A stretch of DNA of 64,000 nucleotides, taken from assembly GCA_963843755.1 (NCBI GenBank), contig CAWJLS010000005.1:310001-374000 (forward strand). Direction: 5' to 3'. The translations under genes were made by a program, and so were the position numbers. Source of the DNA: CAWJLS01 sp963843755. GTDB taxonomy: Bacteria > Acidobacteriota > Thermoanaerobaculia > Multivoradales > DATKCC01. Each line of letters starts with the position of its first letter. The first letter of the stretch is position 1. The notes beneath the pieces were generated by a model. It saw only the letters and a program-made list of their open reading frames with translations. It searched no databases and was not told the DNA's origin. This document shows, piece after piece, positions 43,370 through 54,113 of this stretch.

Positions 43370-44005
43370 ATGAAGCCCCAGATCTCCCGTAACACCCCGT
43401 TCCTGCTGACCGCGCTGGTCCTGGTCCTGACCGCCGTGCTCGCGCTCCCGGCCACGGCCGCCGACATGGCGGAGGACGCCGCCCAGAAGACCCAGCGGAT
43501 CGACCTGCCCAGCCTGAGCACGGTCACCCCGTACCCGTACACCATCGCCGTTCCGCTGACCTGGGAGCCGCGGCGCGAGATCCCGGCGGCCGGTGTTTTC
43601 CTCGGCCCCCCCGGCTCGATGCCCGACAACGACGACACCATGATCTTCGTGCGCCACAGCACGGTCGACGTCTCCGATCCGCAGAAGGTGCTCGACGCCA
43701 TCAAGGCGAACGATCCGGCGCAGCCGTGGAGCGCGAAGGAGCTCAAGGTGATCGACGCCGGCGGGCGCAAGGCGGCCTGGATCCTGATGGAGCTGCCGCC
43801 GCAGAAGGACAACGGGGCGCGACGCACCCTGACGGTCAAGCTGCCGGTGGCCGACGGTAGCGTCGACGTGATGGCGACCGCGCCGGTCGACCAGTTCGAC
43901 GCCCTGCGGCCCGAGTTCGAGCGCATCCTGCGGTCGATCCAGCCTGTGGCCGCGGACGAGGGGTCCAAGGACGCCATGGCGTCGGACGACGGCGGCGCGA
44001 AGTAG
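43370..44005 (+). CDS. Secreted protein of unknown function
   Basis: This 211-residue protein has a standard signal peptide (hydrophobic FLLTALVLVLTAVLALPATAA, cleaved near residue 30). The mature domain, from TPYPYTIAVPLTWEPRREIP to LRPEFERILRSIQPV, resembles the PsbP-like/DUF1795 fold by its end motif (a strand with VMATAP followed by a helix ending ERILRSIQ), but I would not name it firmly. A short acidic tail ends the protein. GAGAGGAAT precedes ATG 43370. Confidence 0.7.
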   Translation: MKPQISRNTPFLLTALVLVLTAVLALPATAADMAEDAAQKTQRIDLPSLSTVTPYPYTIAVPLTWEPRREIPAAGVFLGPPGSMPDNDDTMIFVRHSTVDVSDPQKVLDAIKANDPAQPWSAKELKVIDAGGRKAAWILMELPPQKDNGARRTLTVKLPVADGSVDVMATAPVDQFDALRPEFERILRSIQPVAADEGSKDAMASDDGGAK

Positions 44006-44160
44006 CCCGCCGGCTGGCCGGGCCCGCCGGCTCAGCCGGGCTCGGGGCTCTCCCGGGAGGCTGGACGATCAGAGCCAGGGCGGCGTGGTAAGCTCCGCGG
44101 CCCGCTAGCGCGCAGCCTCCCGCCGCCGACCACCTTGCCCAACCGGAGAGCCGACCTTCG

Positions 44161-44727
44161 ATGTCCTCCATCACCTTCGGGACGAGCCGTCCCCGCCTCG
44201 GTGCCCGGGTCTTCCTCGCGCCGGGAGCGGTGATCACCGGTGACGTCACCCTGGGTGACGACGTCTCGTTCTGGTTCCACACCGTCGCCCGCGGCGACGT
44301 CCACTGGATCCGCATCGGGCCCCGGACCAATGTCCAGGACGGCACCGTGCTCCACGTCACCCACGAGACCCACCCGCTTGACATCGGCGCGGACGTGGTG
44401 ATCGGCCACCAGGCGGTGCTCCACGGCTGCACGATCCGCGACGGCGCGCTGATTGGCATCGGCGCCCGGGTGCTCGACGGGGCGGTGGTGGAGGAGGGCG
44501 CCCAGGTGGGCGCCGGCGCGGTGGTCGCCCCGGGGAAGGTGGTGCCGGCCGGGCACCTGGCCCTGGGGGTGCCGGCCAAGGTGGTGCGGCCGCTGTCGCC
44601 GGAGGAGGTGCGGTCGATCGGCGAGATCTCCGCGCGCTACGTCGAGCTCAAGGAGCGGTATCGGGCCGAGGCCGGGGCCGAAGTAGGGGCCGAAGTCGGG
44701 CCCGAACGCGGGGGGAGTGAGCGATGA
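44161..44727 (+). CDS. Gamma-carbonic anhydrase family hexapeptide protein
   Basis: This is a 188-residue left-handed beta-helix protein. Hexapeptide repeats run from PRLGARVFLAPGAVITGDVT to GHLALGVPAKVVRPL. Zinc-ligand histidines appear as in the family (VLHVTHETHPLDIG, VIGHQAVLHGCTI). Close relatives (YrdA/PaaY/Cam) are trimeric zinc proteins, some with carbonic anhydrase activity. The C-terminal tail has a repeated AEVG/GAEVG unit made by the 10-bp repeats found in this region. It overlaps hisS by four bases. Confidence 0.88.
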   Translation: MSSITFGTSRPRLGARVFLAPGAVITGDVTLGDDVSFWFHTVARGDVHWIRIGPRTNVQDGTVLHVTHETHPLDIGADVVIGHQAVLHGCTIRDGALIGIGARVLDGAVVEEGAQVGAGAVVAPGKVVPAGHLALGVPAKVVRPLSPEEVRSIGEISARYVELKERYRAEAGAEVGAEVGPERGGSER

Positions 44728-46040
44728 GCGGCAAGGGTGGCAAGGTCAACCGAGTCAATCGGGTGAAGGGGACGCGCGATCTGCTGCCGCCGGAGACCGC
44801 GGTCTGGGCGGCGGTCGAGGCGACCGCGCGCCGGGTCTTCGCCCGCTACGGCTACGGCGAGGTCCGCACGCCGGTGATCGAAGAGACGGAGCTGTTCGTC
44901 CGCGGCGTCGGCGAGGGCACCGACATCGTCGGCAAGGAGATGTACACCTTCACCGACAAGGGCGGCCGGAGCCTCACCCTGCGGCCGGAATCGACCGCCG
45001 CGGTCGCCCGGGCCTACGTCGAGAACGGTCTCCAGCAGTGGCCGTCGCCGGTCAAGCTGTTCTACCTCGGGCCCCAGTTCCGCTACGAGCGCCCGCAGAA
45101 GGGGCGCTACCGCCAGTTCCACCAGATCGGTGCCGAGCTGCTCGGCGACGCCGGGCCGGTGTCGGACGGCGAGCTGATCCTGATGCTGCTCGATTTCCTC
45201 GGCGCCCTCGAGTTCGAGGGGCTGACCGTGCTGCTCAACACGGTCGGCGGGCCGGAGAGCCGTGCCGCGTACCGCCGGGAGCTGGTCCGGTTCCTGGAGC
45301 CCCTGCGGGAGCAGCTCTCCGAGGACAGCCGGCGGCGCCTCGAGACCAACCCGCTGCGCATCCTCGACACCAAGAGCCCCGAGGAACGGGCGCTGCTCGA
45401 CGACGCGCCGCGCCTCTCCGACTGCCTGACGCCGGAGGATCGGGAGCATTTCGACGCGGTGCGGGCGATCCTCGACCGCTTCGGTGCCGACTACCGTCTG
45501 GACGAGCGGCTGGTGCGCGGCCTCGACTACTACACCCGCACGGTGTTCGAGATCACTGCCGCCGGCCTCGGGGCCCAGGACGCGATCGTCGGCGGTGGGC
45601 GCTACGACGGCCTGATCGGCGACCTGGGCGGGGCCGACACCCCGGGAATCGGCTTCGCCATCGGCGAGGACCGCCTGCTCGATGTGCTGCCGGAGAGCTT
45701 CCGGCGCCGGGCGACGCCGCCCCCGCCCGCCCTGGTGGCGACGGTCGGCGACGTCGCCCTGGACGAGGCGCTGGCCCTGGCCGGCGAGCTGCGCGCCGCC
45801 GGCATCGCCGCCCTGGCCGAGCTGGCCCGTCGGTCGGTCAAGAACTCGTTCAAGCGGGCCGACCGCCTGGGGGTGCGCCACGTGCTGCTGCTCGGGGCGG
45901 ACGAGCTGGCGGTCTCGGAGGTGACGCTCAAGGACCTGGCGACCGGCGAGCAGGAGCGCCTGCCCCGGGCGGAGCTGCTCCGGCGGCTGGCCGGGGCGGC
46001 CGAATCCGGCCCGGCCGCGGGCGCCGACTCGGGCGAGTGA
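44724..46040 (+). CDS. hisS: Histidyl-tRNA synthetase
   Basis: This 438-residue class II synthetase charges tRNA-His. The core motifs are present: KGTRDLLPPET, TLRPESTAAVARAY, QFRYERPQKGRYRQFHQIG (motif 2), the histidine-binding LVRGLDYYTRTVFEI, and GGGRYDGLIGDLGG with GIGFAIGEDR (motif 3). An anticodon-binding domain follows (about 335-425). The N-terminal 14 residues are repeat-like. Translation is coupled to the carbonic-anhydrase-like gene by ATGA, and aspS follows after a repeat array. Confidence 0.95.
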   Translation: MSGKGGKVNRVNRVKGTRDLLPPETAVWAAVEATARRVFARYGYGEVRTPVIEETELFVRGVGEGTDIVGKEMYTFTDKGGRSLTLRPESTAAVARAYVENGLQQWPSPVKLFYLGPQFRYERPQKGRYRQFHQIGAELLGDAGPVSDGELILMLLDFLGALEFEGLTVLLNTVGGPESRAAYRRELVRFLEPLREQLSEDSRRRLETNPLRILDTKSPEERALLDDAPRLSDCLTPEDREHFDAVRAILDRFGADYRLDERLVRGLDYYTRTVFEITAAGLGAQDAIVGGGRYDGLIGDLGGADTPGIGFAIGEDRLLDVLPESFRRRATPPPPALVATVGDVALDEALALAGELRAAGIAALAELARRSVKNSFKRADRLGVRHVLLLGADELAVSEVTLKDLATGEQERLPRAELLRRLAGAAESGPAAGADSGE

Positions 46041-46100
46041 TCGGGAGTGACCGGGAGCCATCGGGAGACATCGGGAGACATCGGGAGTGGGCGGAGTGAT
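46040..46100 (+). repeat. Tandem repeats of GA(C/G)ATCGGGA between hisS and aspS
   Basis: Four or five units of about 10-11 bp (TCGGGAGTGACCGGGAGCCA, TCGGGAGACATCGGGAGACA) lie between the stop of hisS and the start of aspS. They belong to the same degenerate repeat class as 43183-43305. Confidence 0.75.
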
Positions 46101-46121
46101 GGACATCATGGAGGTGCGACA

Positions 46122-47888
<1,767 letters not shown>

Positions 47889-47913
47889 GGATCAGAGGCC
47901 CGACCCCGTACCG

Positions 47914-49038
47914 ATGACCGACCGCCCGGACACCCCGTACCGGCTGACCCTTCGCCACCTTTCCGGCGTCACCGGCCTCATCGCCGGTGCCGGCGCGCTC
48001 GACGACGCGGCGGACGAGCTCGCCGCCTGGGTCGACGGCCGGACCCTGTTCGTGGTCTCCACCCCGCGGGTACTGGCGCTCCACGGCGCGGTGCTCGACG
48101 GCGTGCGCCGGGCGGCGGCACGGAGCGTGGTGCTGGAGGTCGAGGACGGCGAGGGGGCCAAGAGCCTGGCGAACGCCGAGCGGCTGTGGCACGAGATGCT
48201 CGCCGGCGGCGGCAAGCGCGACAGCCGGGTGATCGCCCTGGGCGGCGGCAGTTGCAGCGACCTGGCGGGGTTCGTCGCCGGCTGCTTCCTGCGCGGCGTC
48301 GAGGTCGTCCAGGTGCCGACCACGCTCCTGGCCCAGGTGGACGCGGCGATCGGCGGCAAGACCGCGGTCGACCTGCCGGGGGCCAAGAACAGCGTCGGCC
48401 TGTTCCACCACCCGGCGCTGGTGGTCGCCGACACCGCTCTGCTGGAGACCTTGCCCCCGGGCGAGCTCCGCTCCGGCCTGGTCGAGGTGGTGAAGATGGC
48501 GTTCCTGCTCCAGCCGGATCTGCTCACCCGGGTCGAGCGCGCCCTGCCCCGGCTGCTCGACGGCGATCCGGAGGCGCTGGCGCCGGTGGTCGCGGAGGCG
48601 GCGGCGGCCAAGATCGCCGTGGTCGAGTCCGACCCGGCGGAGAAGGGGGCCCGCCGGCTGCTCAACTTCGGCCATACCCTCGGTCACGCCATCGAGGCGA
48701 CGCTCGACTACCAGGGGCTGCGCCACGGCGAGGCGGTGGCCTACGGCATCCTGTTCGCCCTCCGCCTCGGCCGCGATCGCGGCCTGCCGGCGGAGGCGGC
48801 GGAGCGGATGCGACGGCTGCTCGCGCGCTTCGAGCTGCCGCCCCTGCCGGAGCTCGCTCCGGACGACCTGCTCGCCGCCGCCGCCCGGGACAAGAAGGCG
48901 CGCGAGAGCGGCCTGGTCTGGGTGCTGCCGGTCGCCCTGGGGGAGGGGCGGACGTTCGGCGACGTGTCGGACGACGAGGTGCGTCGCCGGCTCGACGAGT
49001 ACCTCGATGATCCGTGGGCCGCGCTCGATCCCCTCTGA
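47914..49038 (+). CDS. aroB: 3-dehydroquinate synthase
   Basis: This 374-residue NAD- and zinc-dependent enzyme catalyses the second shikimate step. Motifs: VIALGGGSCSDLAGFVAGCF, VQVPTTLLAQVDAAIGGKTAV, KNSVGLFHHP, and metal ligands in RSGLVEVVKMAFL, NFGHTLGHAIE and LRHGEAVAYG. Length is usual. aroC is 17 kb away on the other strand, so the pathway is scattered in this genome. Confidence 0.95.
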   Translation: MTDRPDTPYRLTLRHLSGVTGLIAGAGALDDAADELAAWVDGRTLFVVSTPRVLALHGAVLDGVRRAAARSVVLEVEDGEGAKSLANAERLWHEMLAGGGKRDSRVIALGGGSCSDLAGFVAGCFLRGVEVVQVPTTLLAQVDAAIGGKTAVDLPGAKNSVGLFHHPALVVADTALLETLPPGELRSGLVEVVKMAFLLQPDLLTRVERALPRLLDGDPEALAPVVAEAAAAKIAVVESDPAEKGARRLLNFGHTLGHAIEATLDYQGLRHGEAVAYGILFALRLGRDRGLPAEAAERMRRLLARFELPPLPELAPDDLLAAAARDKKARESGLVWVLPVALGEGRTFGDVSDDEVRRRLDEYLDDPWAALDPL

Positions 49039-49052
49039 TACGATTTCGTCAA

Positions 49053-50822
49053 ATGTCGATCCGTTCCGCCCTGCGCCGGCCCCGGCTGTGGCATGTCCTG
49101 TTCGCCGCGCTGTTGCTCTCGGGCATCATCCCCCTCGTCCTGTCGAACGCCCTGCTGATCCAGCAGAACCGCGACCGTCTGGAGGCGGGCGAGCGCACCG
49201 ACCTGACCCAGGCGGCCGAGACCCTGTCGCGGGAGGTCAGCGAGCAGCTCGCCATGGTGGCGGCGTCGCTGCGTCATCTCGGCACCGGGCTGCTCATCGT
49301 GCCGGGCGCCGCGGCGCCGGAGGAGCGGCTGCGCGAGCCCTGGGTCGCTCCCTACCTCCGCACGGTGGGCGACACCAACTTCGTCTCGCTGCGGGTGCTC
49401 GACCGGGAGGGCTCCGGGGTACGCCTCGGCGTGACCGAGCTGCCGAGCGAGGTGATGGAGGTCCGCGACGCCGCCTTCCACAACGCCCTGGAGAGTGGGC
49501 AGATCGCCTACCGGACGGCCGTCCTGGCCTCCTCCAAAGAGCCGGTCGCCTCGATCGCGGTGCCGGTGGGCGGGTCGGAGGACGCGCCCCTGCTGGTGGT
49601 GGAGGCGCTGGTCCGGCTGCCCTTCGACGCGGTGTTCCGGCGGCAGACCCAGGGGGACTCGGGCATCTTCCTGGTCGACGAGACCGGCAAGGTCCTCTGG
49701 TCGTCGGGCGCTTCGCAGGCCTCGATCGACGCGCTGTCGGCCTCGGAGATCACCGCCGGCATCAGCGGCGCGGTGCCGCTGGCGATGACCACCGAGTACG
49801 ACGTGCCGACCGCCGACGGGGTCCAGAGCATGCTCGCCCAGGTCAGCTCCGTGGGGGACACCGGCTGGGCGATCGTGGTGCAGAAGCCGGCGGCCGCCGC
49901 CTTCGCCGAGATCCACCGCATGGTGGTCAACGCCGTGGTCGCGACCATCGTCCTGGTCGCCCTGGCCATGACCGCGGCGGTGATCTCGGCCCGCTGGGTC
50001 AGCTTGCCGATCCAGCGGCTGGCCCAGAGCAGCCACGAAATCGCCGAGGGCAACTTCGGCCGGCAGGTGGAGGGGCGCGGGCTGCCGGCGGAGCTCGCCG
50101 ATCTCGCGGGCGACTTCAACCGCATGTCGAGCCGGCTGGAGACGACCATCGAGCGCCTGCGCCAGGCCGCGCGGGCCAACCGGGAGCTGTTCATCGGCTC
50201 GATCCGGGCGTTCGCCGCGGCGATCGACGCCAAGGACCCGTACACCCGAGGCCACTCCGAGCGGGTCGCCTCGATGTCCCGGACCATCGCCCGGAACCTG
50301 TCGCTGAGCGAAGAGGTCCAGCAGAAGATCTGGGTCGCCGCCCTGCTCCACGACGTCGGCAAGATCGGTGTCGAGGACGAGATCCTGCGCAAGGTCGGAC
50401 AGCTCACCGACGAGGAGTACGACCAGATGAAGCAGCACACGGTGATCGGCGCCGAGATCGTTTCCAGCATCGAGCCGCTGCGCGAGATGCTGCCGGTGAT
50501 CCGCTGGCACCACGAGGCCTGGAACGGCCGCGGCTACCCGGACGGCCGGAAGGGTGAGGAGATCCCTCTGTGGGCCCGGGTCGTCGCCGTCGCCGACACC
50601 TTCGATGCCATCACCACCAACCGTCCCTACCAGAAAGCCCTCTCCATGGAGGAGGCGATCGCGATCATCACCAAGCTGACCGGCAGCCGCTTCGACGCCA
50701 AGGTGGTCACCGCCTTCTTCCAGGCGTACGAGAGCGGTGACCTCGCCGCCCCGGACCCGGGCCCGGCCCCGAGGGAGGTGGCGGCGAAGGTGCGGCAGAT
50801 CGGTGTGGGAGCCCTGAGCTGA
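49053..50822 (+). CDS. Membrane receptor with HAMP and HD-GYP c-di-GMP phosphodiesterase domain
   Basis: This is a 589-residue protein. It has a transmembrane helix (about 10-30), a periplasmic sensor region (about 35-285, cache-like), a second helix (about 290-312), a HAMP linker, and an HD-GYP domain (about 385-560). The HD-GYP marks are GHSERVASMSRTIA, LLHDVGKIGV (HD pair) and WHHEAWNGRGYPDG (GYP). It should hydrolyse c-di-GMP, controlled by an outside signal. ATG 49053 follows aroB by 14 bases with TACGAT just before, so the transcript may be leaderless. The stop overlaps the start of a roadblock gene, suggesting a functional link. Confidence 0.92.
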   Translation: MSIRSALRRPRLWHVLFAALLLSGIIPLVLSNALLIQQNRDRLEAGERTDLTQAAETLSREVSEQLAMVAASLRHLGTGLLIVPGAAAPEERLREPWVAPYLRTVGDTNFVSLRVLDREGSGVRLGVTELPSEVMEVRDAAFHNALESGQIAYRTAVLASSKEPVASIAVPVGGSEDAPLLVVEALVRLPFDAVFRRQTQGDSGIFLVDETGKVLWSSGASQASIDALSASEITAGISGAVPLAMTTEYDVPTADGVQSMLAQVSSVGDTGWAIVVQKPAAAAFAEIHRMVVNAVVATIVLVALAMTAAVISARWVSLPIQRLAQSSHEIAEGNFGRQVEGRGLPAELADLAGDFNRMSSRLETTIERLRQAARANRELFIGSIRAFAAAIDAKDPYTRGHSERVASMSRTIARNLSLSEEVQQKIWVAALLHDVGKIGVEDEILRKVGQLTDEEYDQMKQHTVIGAEIVSSIEPLREMLPVIRWHHEAWNGRGYPDGRKGEEIPLWARVVAVADTFDAITTNRPYQKALSMEEAIAIITKLTGSRFDAKVVTAFFQAYESGDLAAPDPGPAPREVAAKVRQIGVGALS

Positions 50823-51190
50823 TGCCTTTCCAGTACATCCTGGCGAACCTCCTGGCGAAGGCCGACGGCGCCGTCGGCGTCCTCTTCCTGGACGACAGCG
50901 GTGAGACGGTCGACCTGGCCTGTTCCGAGTTCACCCCCTACCAGATGCGGGTGCTCGGCGCCTACCTGGGGATCTACATGCGCCAGCTCCGCAAGGTGAC
51001 CGAAGGCAACAGCCTCGGGGCGCCGGAGCTGATCCACATCGAGAAGGAGGCGCTGCACATCTACGCGGCGCCCCTGCCCGACGGCTACTACCTGGTGCTG
51101 GTCCAGCGCCAGCCGGCGTTGGTGGGCAAGGCCCAACGGGCGTTGGCGGACGCCGCGCGGGAGCTCTCGCGATCGCTCTTCGCGGCTTAG
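50822..51190 (+). CDS. Roadblock/LC7-like small regulatory protein
   Basis: This 122-residue protein has the alternating strand-helix pattern of roadblock/longin-type folds: MPFQYILANLLAKADGAVGV, LFLDDSGETVDLACSEFTPY, a central helix VLGAYLGIYMRQLRKVTE, and strands LIHIEKEALHIYAAPLPDGY and YLVLVQRQPALVGKA. Such proteins often bind small GTPases or regulate polarity and gliding. No MglA-like GTPase gene is adjacent. The start overlaps the HD-GYP stop by one base. Confidence 0.7.
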   Translation: MPFQYILANLLAKADGAVGVLFLDDSGETVDLACSEFTPYQMRVLGAYLGIYMRQLRKVTEGNSLGAPELIHIEKEALHIYAAPLPDGYYLVLVQRQPALVGKAQRALADAARELSRSLFAA

Positions 51191-51248
51191 GAGCCTTCCC
51201 GGTTCCGCGATGCCGCGACGGGCGGCGAGCCGATACAATCGACCGCCC

Positions 51249-52250
51249 ATGAGCGACGAGACGCAAGCGCCCGACACCCTCGACCTGGCCCCGGAGACCG
51301 CAGCGCCCGAGGCGCCGCAGAAGGGCTTCTGGAAGAAGCTCAAGAAGGGTCTGTTCATGACCCACACCGAGATCATCGACAAGATGACCTCGGCGGTCGA
51401 GGGCAAGACCTCCCTGGACGAGGAGACCCTGGAGTACCTGGAGGAGATCCTGATCGGGGCCGACCTGGGCGTCGACACGTCGCTCGAGCTGGTCGAGGAG
51501 CTCCGCTCCGACCTCCAGAAGGGCGAGCAGTCCGACATCGTCCGGCTGCGCGAGCGGCTGGTCGACCGCATGGCGATCCTGCTGATGGACGCGCCGCGGC
51601 CGCCCGAGGGGGTGGTCGGGGCCGCCGGTCAGGGCCAGCCGCCGCGGGTGACGCTGGTGGTGGGGATCAACGGCGTCGGCAAGACCACCTCGATCGCCAA
51701 GCTCGCCCGGCGCTCGATCGACCGGGGCGAGAAGGTGCTGCTGGCGGCCGGCGACACGTTCCGGGCGGCGGCGATCGAGCAGCTCGAGATCTGGGGCGAG
51801 CGGCTCGGGGTGCCGGTCATCCGCTCGAAGGCGGGGGGCGACCCGGCGGCGGTGGTGTTCGACGCGCTCCAGGCCGCCAAGGCGCGCAACGTCGACCATG
51901 TGCTGGTCGACACGGCCGGACGGCTCCACACCAAGGAGCACCTGATGAACGAGCTGGGCAAGATCGGCCGGGTGGTCGACCGGGAGGCGGCCGGCTGGCG
52001 CCGGCGCACCCTCCTGGTGCTCGACGCCACGACCGGTCAGAACGCCCTCGCCCAGGCCCGCACCTTCACCCAGGTCGTGCCGGTGGACGGCGTGCTGCTG
52101 GCCAAGCTCGACGGCACCGCCAAGGGTGGCATGGCCGTGGCGGTGGCCCGGGAGCTCCGGCTGCCGGTGCTCTACCTGGGGGTCGGCGAGACGCCGGACG
52201 ACCTGATCGAGTTCCGCCCGCGGGAGTTCGCCGCTGCCCTCCTCGGCTGA
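51249..52250 (+). CDS. ftsY: Signal recognition particle receptor FtsY
   Basis: This is a 333-residue SRP GTPase. A short acidic N terminus (residues 1-30) leads to GFWKKLKKGLFMTHTEIIDK, then the NG domain. G1 is VVGINGVGKTTSIAKLA, followed by AAGDTFRAAAIEQLEIW, the G3 motif VLVDTAGRLHTKEHLM, G4 LAKLDGTAKGG and the C-terminal GVGETPDDLIEFRPREF. It docks the SRP-ribosome complex at the membrane. The A domain is much shorter than in E. coli, as in many bacteria. TACAAT ends nine bases before the ATG with no ribosome binding site between. ribD overlaps its 3' end. Confidence 0.95.
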   Translation: MSDETQAPDTLDLAPETAAPEAPQKGFWKKLKKGLFMTHTEIIDKMTSAVEGKTSLDEETLEYLEEILIGADLGVDTSLELVEELRSDLQKGEQSDIVRLRERLVDRMAILLMDAPRPPEGVVGAAGQGQPPRVTLVVGINGVGKTTSIAKLARRSIDRGEKVLLAAGDTFRAAAIEQLEIWGERLGVPVIRSKAGGDPAAVVFDALQAAKARNVDHVLVDTAGRLHTKEHLMNELGKIGRVVDREAAGWRRRTLLVLDATTGQNALAQARTFTQVVPVDGVLLAKLDGTAKGGMAVAVARELRLPVLYLGVGETPDDLIEFRPREFAAALLG

Positions 52251-52272
52251 GTACCTCCGCAAGGCCCTGCGG

Positions 52273-53442
52273 TTGGCCGCCCGGGGCCGCTACGGCGCCG
52301 CGCCGAATCCGCTGGTCGGGGCCGTGGTGGTGCGCGACGGCCGGGTGGTCGGGGAGGGGACCCATCGGCGCTACGGTGGCCCCCACGCCGAGGCGGTGGC
52401 GCTCGCGAAGGCGGGGGAGCGGGCCCGCGGGGCGACGGTCTACGTCACCCTCGAGCCGTGCGCCCACACGGGCAACACGCCGCCGTGCGCCGACGCCCTG
52501 ATCCGGGCCGGGGTCGCGCGGGTGGTCGCCTGCCACGGCGACCCGGACCCGCGCACCGCCGGCCGCGGCTTCGAACGGCTCGCGGCGGCAGGCGTCGCGG
52601 TCGAGGTCGGCACCCTGGCGGCGGAGGCGGCCGCCCTCAATCTCCACTTCCTGGCGCCGTACGCCTTCGGCCGGCCGGCGGTGACCCTCAAGTGGGCCAT
52701 GAGCCTCGACGGCCGGACGGCGACCACCACCGGTGAGAGCCAGTGGATCTCCTCCCCCGCGGGCCGGCGCTGGGCCCTGCTCGAGCGGGAGGCCCACGAC
52801 GCCATCCTGGTCGGCAGCGGCACGGTCGTGGCGGACGATCCGCGGCTCGACCGGCGGCTGGGACGCGCCACGGGGCCGATCGTCCGGGTGGTCCTCGACC
52901 GGCGTCTGCGGCTCACGCCGGAGGCTCGGATGTTCACGGTTCCGGGGCCCGTGCTGGTGTACACTGCGCCGGATGTCGGCCCGGCCGATGGGGCCGATGG
53001 GGCCGACCGAATCGACAAGATCGACAAGATCGACAAGATAGGGGCCCTCGAGCGCGCCGGAGCCACGGTCGTCCGGCTGGCCGGCCCGGACGGCTCGACG
53101 GCGCCGCACCGGGTGCTCGCCGACCTGCTCGATCGGGGCGTTCACAGCGTTCTGGTCGAGGGCGGAGCGACGGTCGCCGGGGCCTTCCTCGCCGCCGGCG
53201 CCTTCGACCGGGTGGCGGTCGACTGCGCGCCGTTGCTCGTGGGCGGCGAGGACGCGCCGGGAGGGGTGGGCGGCCCGGGCATTCCACGATTGGAGCAGGC
53301 CCCCCGGCTCGAGCGACTGCGTGTCCGGCGCCGGGGCGGCGACCTGATACTCACCGGACTGAGAGAGCGATGTTCACAGGACTTGTTGCGGAGCGTGGGC
53401 GCGTCCTCGGCGACCCGACCCCGGCCCCCGGCGGCGGGGTGA
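52273..53442 (+). CDS. ribD: Riboflavin biosynthesis deaminase/reductase RibD
   Basis: This bifunctional enzyme has an N-terminal deaminase (zinc motif HAEAVAL, then TLEPCAHTGNTPPCADAL) and a C-terminal reductase (TLKWAMSLDGRTATTTGESQWISS, DAILVGSGTVVADDP, SVLVEGGATVAGAFL). The TTG at 52273 is the first ordinary start, but family-like sequence EYLRKALRLAARG begins upstream, so a CTG at 52234 overlapping ftsY may be used. The reductase contains an in-frame DGADGADRIDKIDKIDKIG made by 9-bp repeats. The end overlaps ribE by 73 bases. Confidence 0.9.
   Translation: MAARGRYGAAPNPLVGAVVVRDGRVVGEGTHRRYGGPHAEAVALAKAGERARGATVYVTLEPCAHTGNTPPCADALIRAGVARVVACHGDPDPRTAGRGFERLAAAGVAVEVGTLAAEAAALNLHFLAPYAFGRPAVTLKWAMSLDGRTATTTGESQWISSPAGRRWALLEREAHDAILVGSGTVVADDPRLDRRLGRATGPIVRVVLDRRLRLTPEARMFTVPGPVLVYTAPDVGPADGADGADRIDKIDKIDKIGALERAGATVVRLAGPDGSTAPHRVLADLLDRGVHSVLVEGGATVAGAFLAAGAFDRVAVDCAPLLVGGEDAPGGVGGPGIPRLEQAPRLERLRVRRRGGDLILTGLRERCSQDLLRSVGASSATRPRPPAAG
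52978..53040 (+). repeat. 9-bp tandem repeats inside ribD
   Basis: GGGGCCGAT-type and ATCGACAAG units are repeated three times each. They are in frame (ADGADGAD and KIDKIDKI) and lie in a surface loop between reductase strands. Confidence 0.85.
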
Positions 53443-54110
53443 GGCTGACCGTCGGCCACAGCGCGGAGCTGGGGGAGCGGCTCTCGATCGGCGCCAGCCT
53501 GGCCGTCTCCGGGGTCTGCCTGACGGTGGTCGAGCGGGGCGCCGGCGGGAGGGAGGCGGCGGTGGAGATGGGCGACGAGACGCTGGCCCGGACGACCCTC
53601 GGCGGCCTCCGGGACGGCTCGGCGGTCAACCTGGAGACGCCGCTCCGCATGGGCGACCCCCTCGGCGGCCACTGGGTCCAGGGGCATGTCGACACCACCG
53701 TCCGGGTGGTCGAGCGCACGGACCACGCCGAGCACACGGTGATGGCGTTCTCCCTCCCCGCGGCGGTCGCGCCCTACGTGGTGGAGAAGGGCTCGGTCGC
53801 CCTCGACGGCGTCAGCCTGACGGTGACCGGCGTGACGGGCGTGACCGGCGGTGGCGAGGACGGCCGGTTCGGCGTCTGGCTGATCCCCCACACCCTGGAG
53901 GTCACGACCCTCGGGCTGCGGGCGGTGGGCGATCGGGTGAACCTGGAGGTCGACATCCTCGCCAAGTACGTCGAGCGCGGACTGGAGGCCCACCTGCGGT
54001 CCGGCCGGCCGGACGGACCGGCGGGAGTCGCGGACGCCGCGCGGCCGCCCCAAGCGAGCCAGGCGAGTCAGCCGAGCCGCTCGAGCCGGTCGAACGACAC
54101 GGGGCGCTGA
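53370..54110 (+). CDS. ribE: Riboflavin synthase alpha chain
   Basis: This 246-residue enzyme has two lumazine-binding barrels. The first begins MFTGLVAERGRVLGDP and includes SLAVSGVCLTVVERG; the second begins LGGHWVQGHVDTTVRVV with SVALDGVSLTVTGVTG. It dismutates dimethyl-ribityllumazine into riboflavin. The C-terminal tail of about 40 residues (QASQASQPSRSSRSNDT) is not part of the fold and comes from short DNA repeats. ATG 53370 lies inside the end of ribD. No ribBA or ribH is in view. Confidence 0.93.
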   Translation: MFTGLVAERGRVLGDPTPAPGGGVRLTVGHSAELGERLSIGASLAVSGVCLTVVERGAGGREAAVEMGDETLARTTLGGLRDGSAVNLETPLRMGDPLGGHWVQGHVDTTVRVVERTDHAEHTVMAFSLPAAVAPYVVEKGSVALDGVSLTVTGVTGVTGGGEDGRFGVWLIPHTLEVTTLGLRAVGDRVNLEVDILAKYVERGLEAHLRSGRPDGPAGVADAARPPQASQASQPSRSSRSNDTGR

Positions 54111-54113
54111 GCG

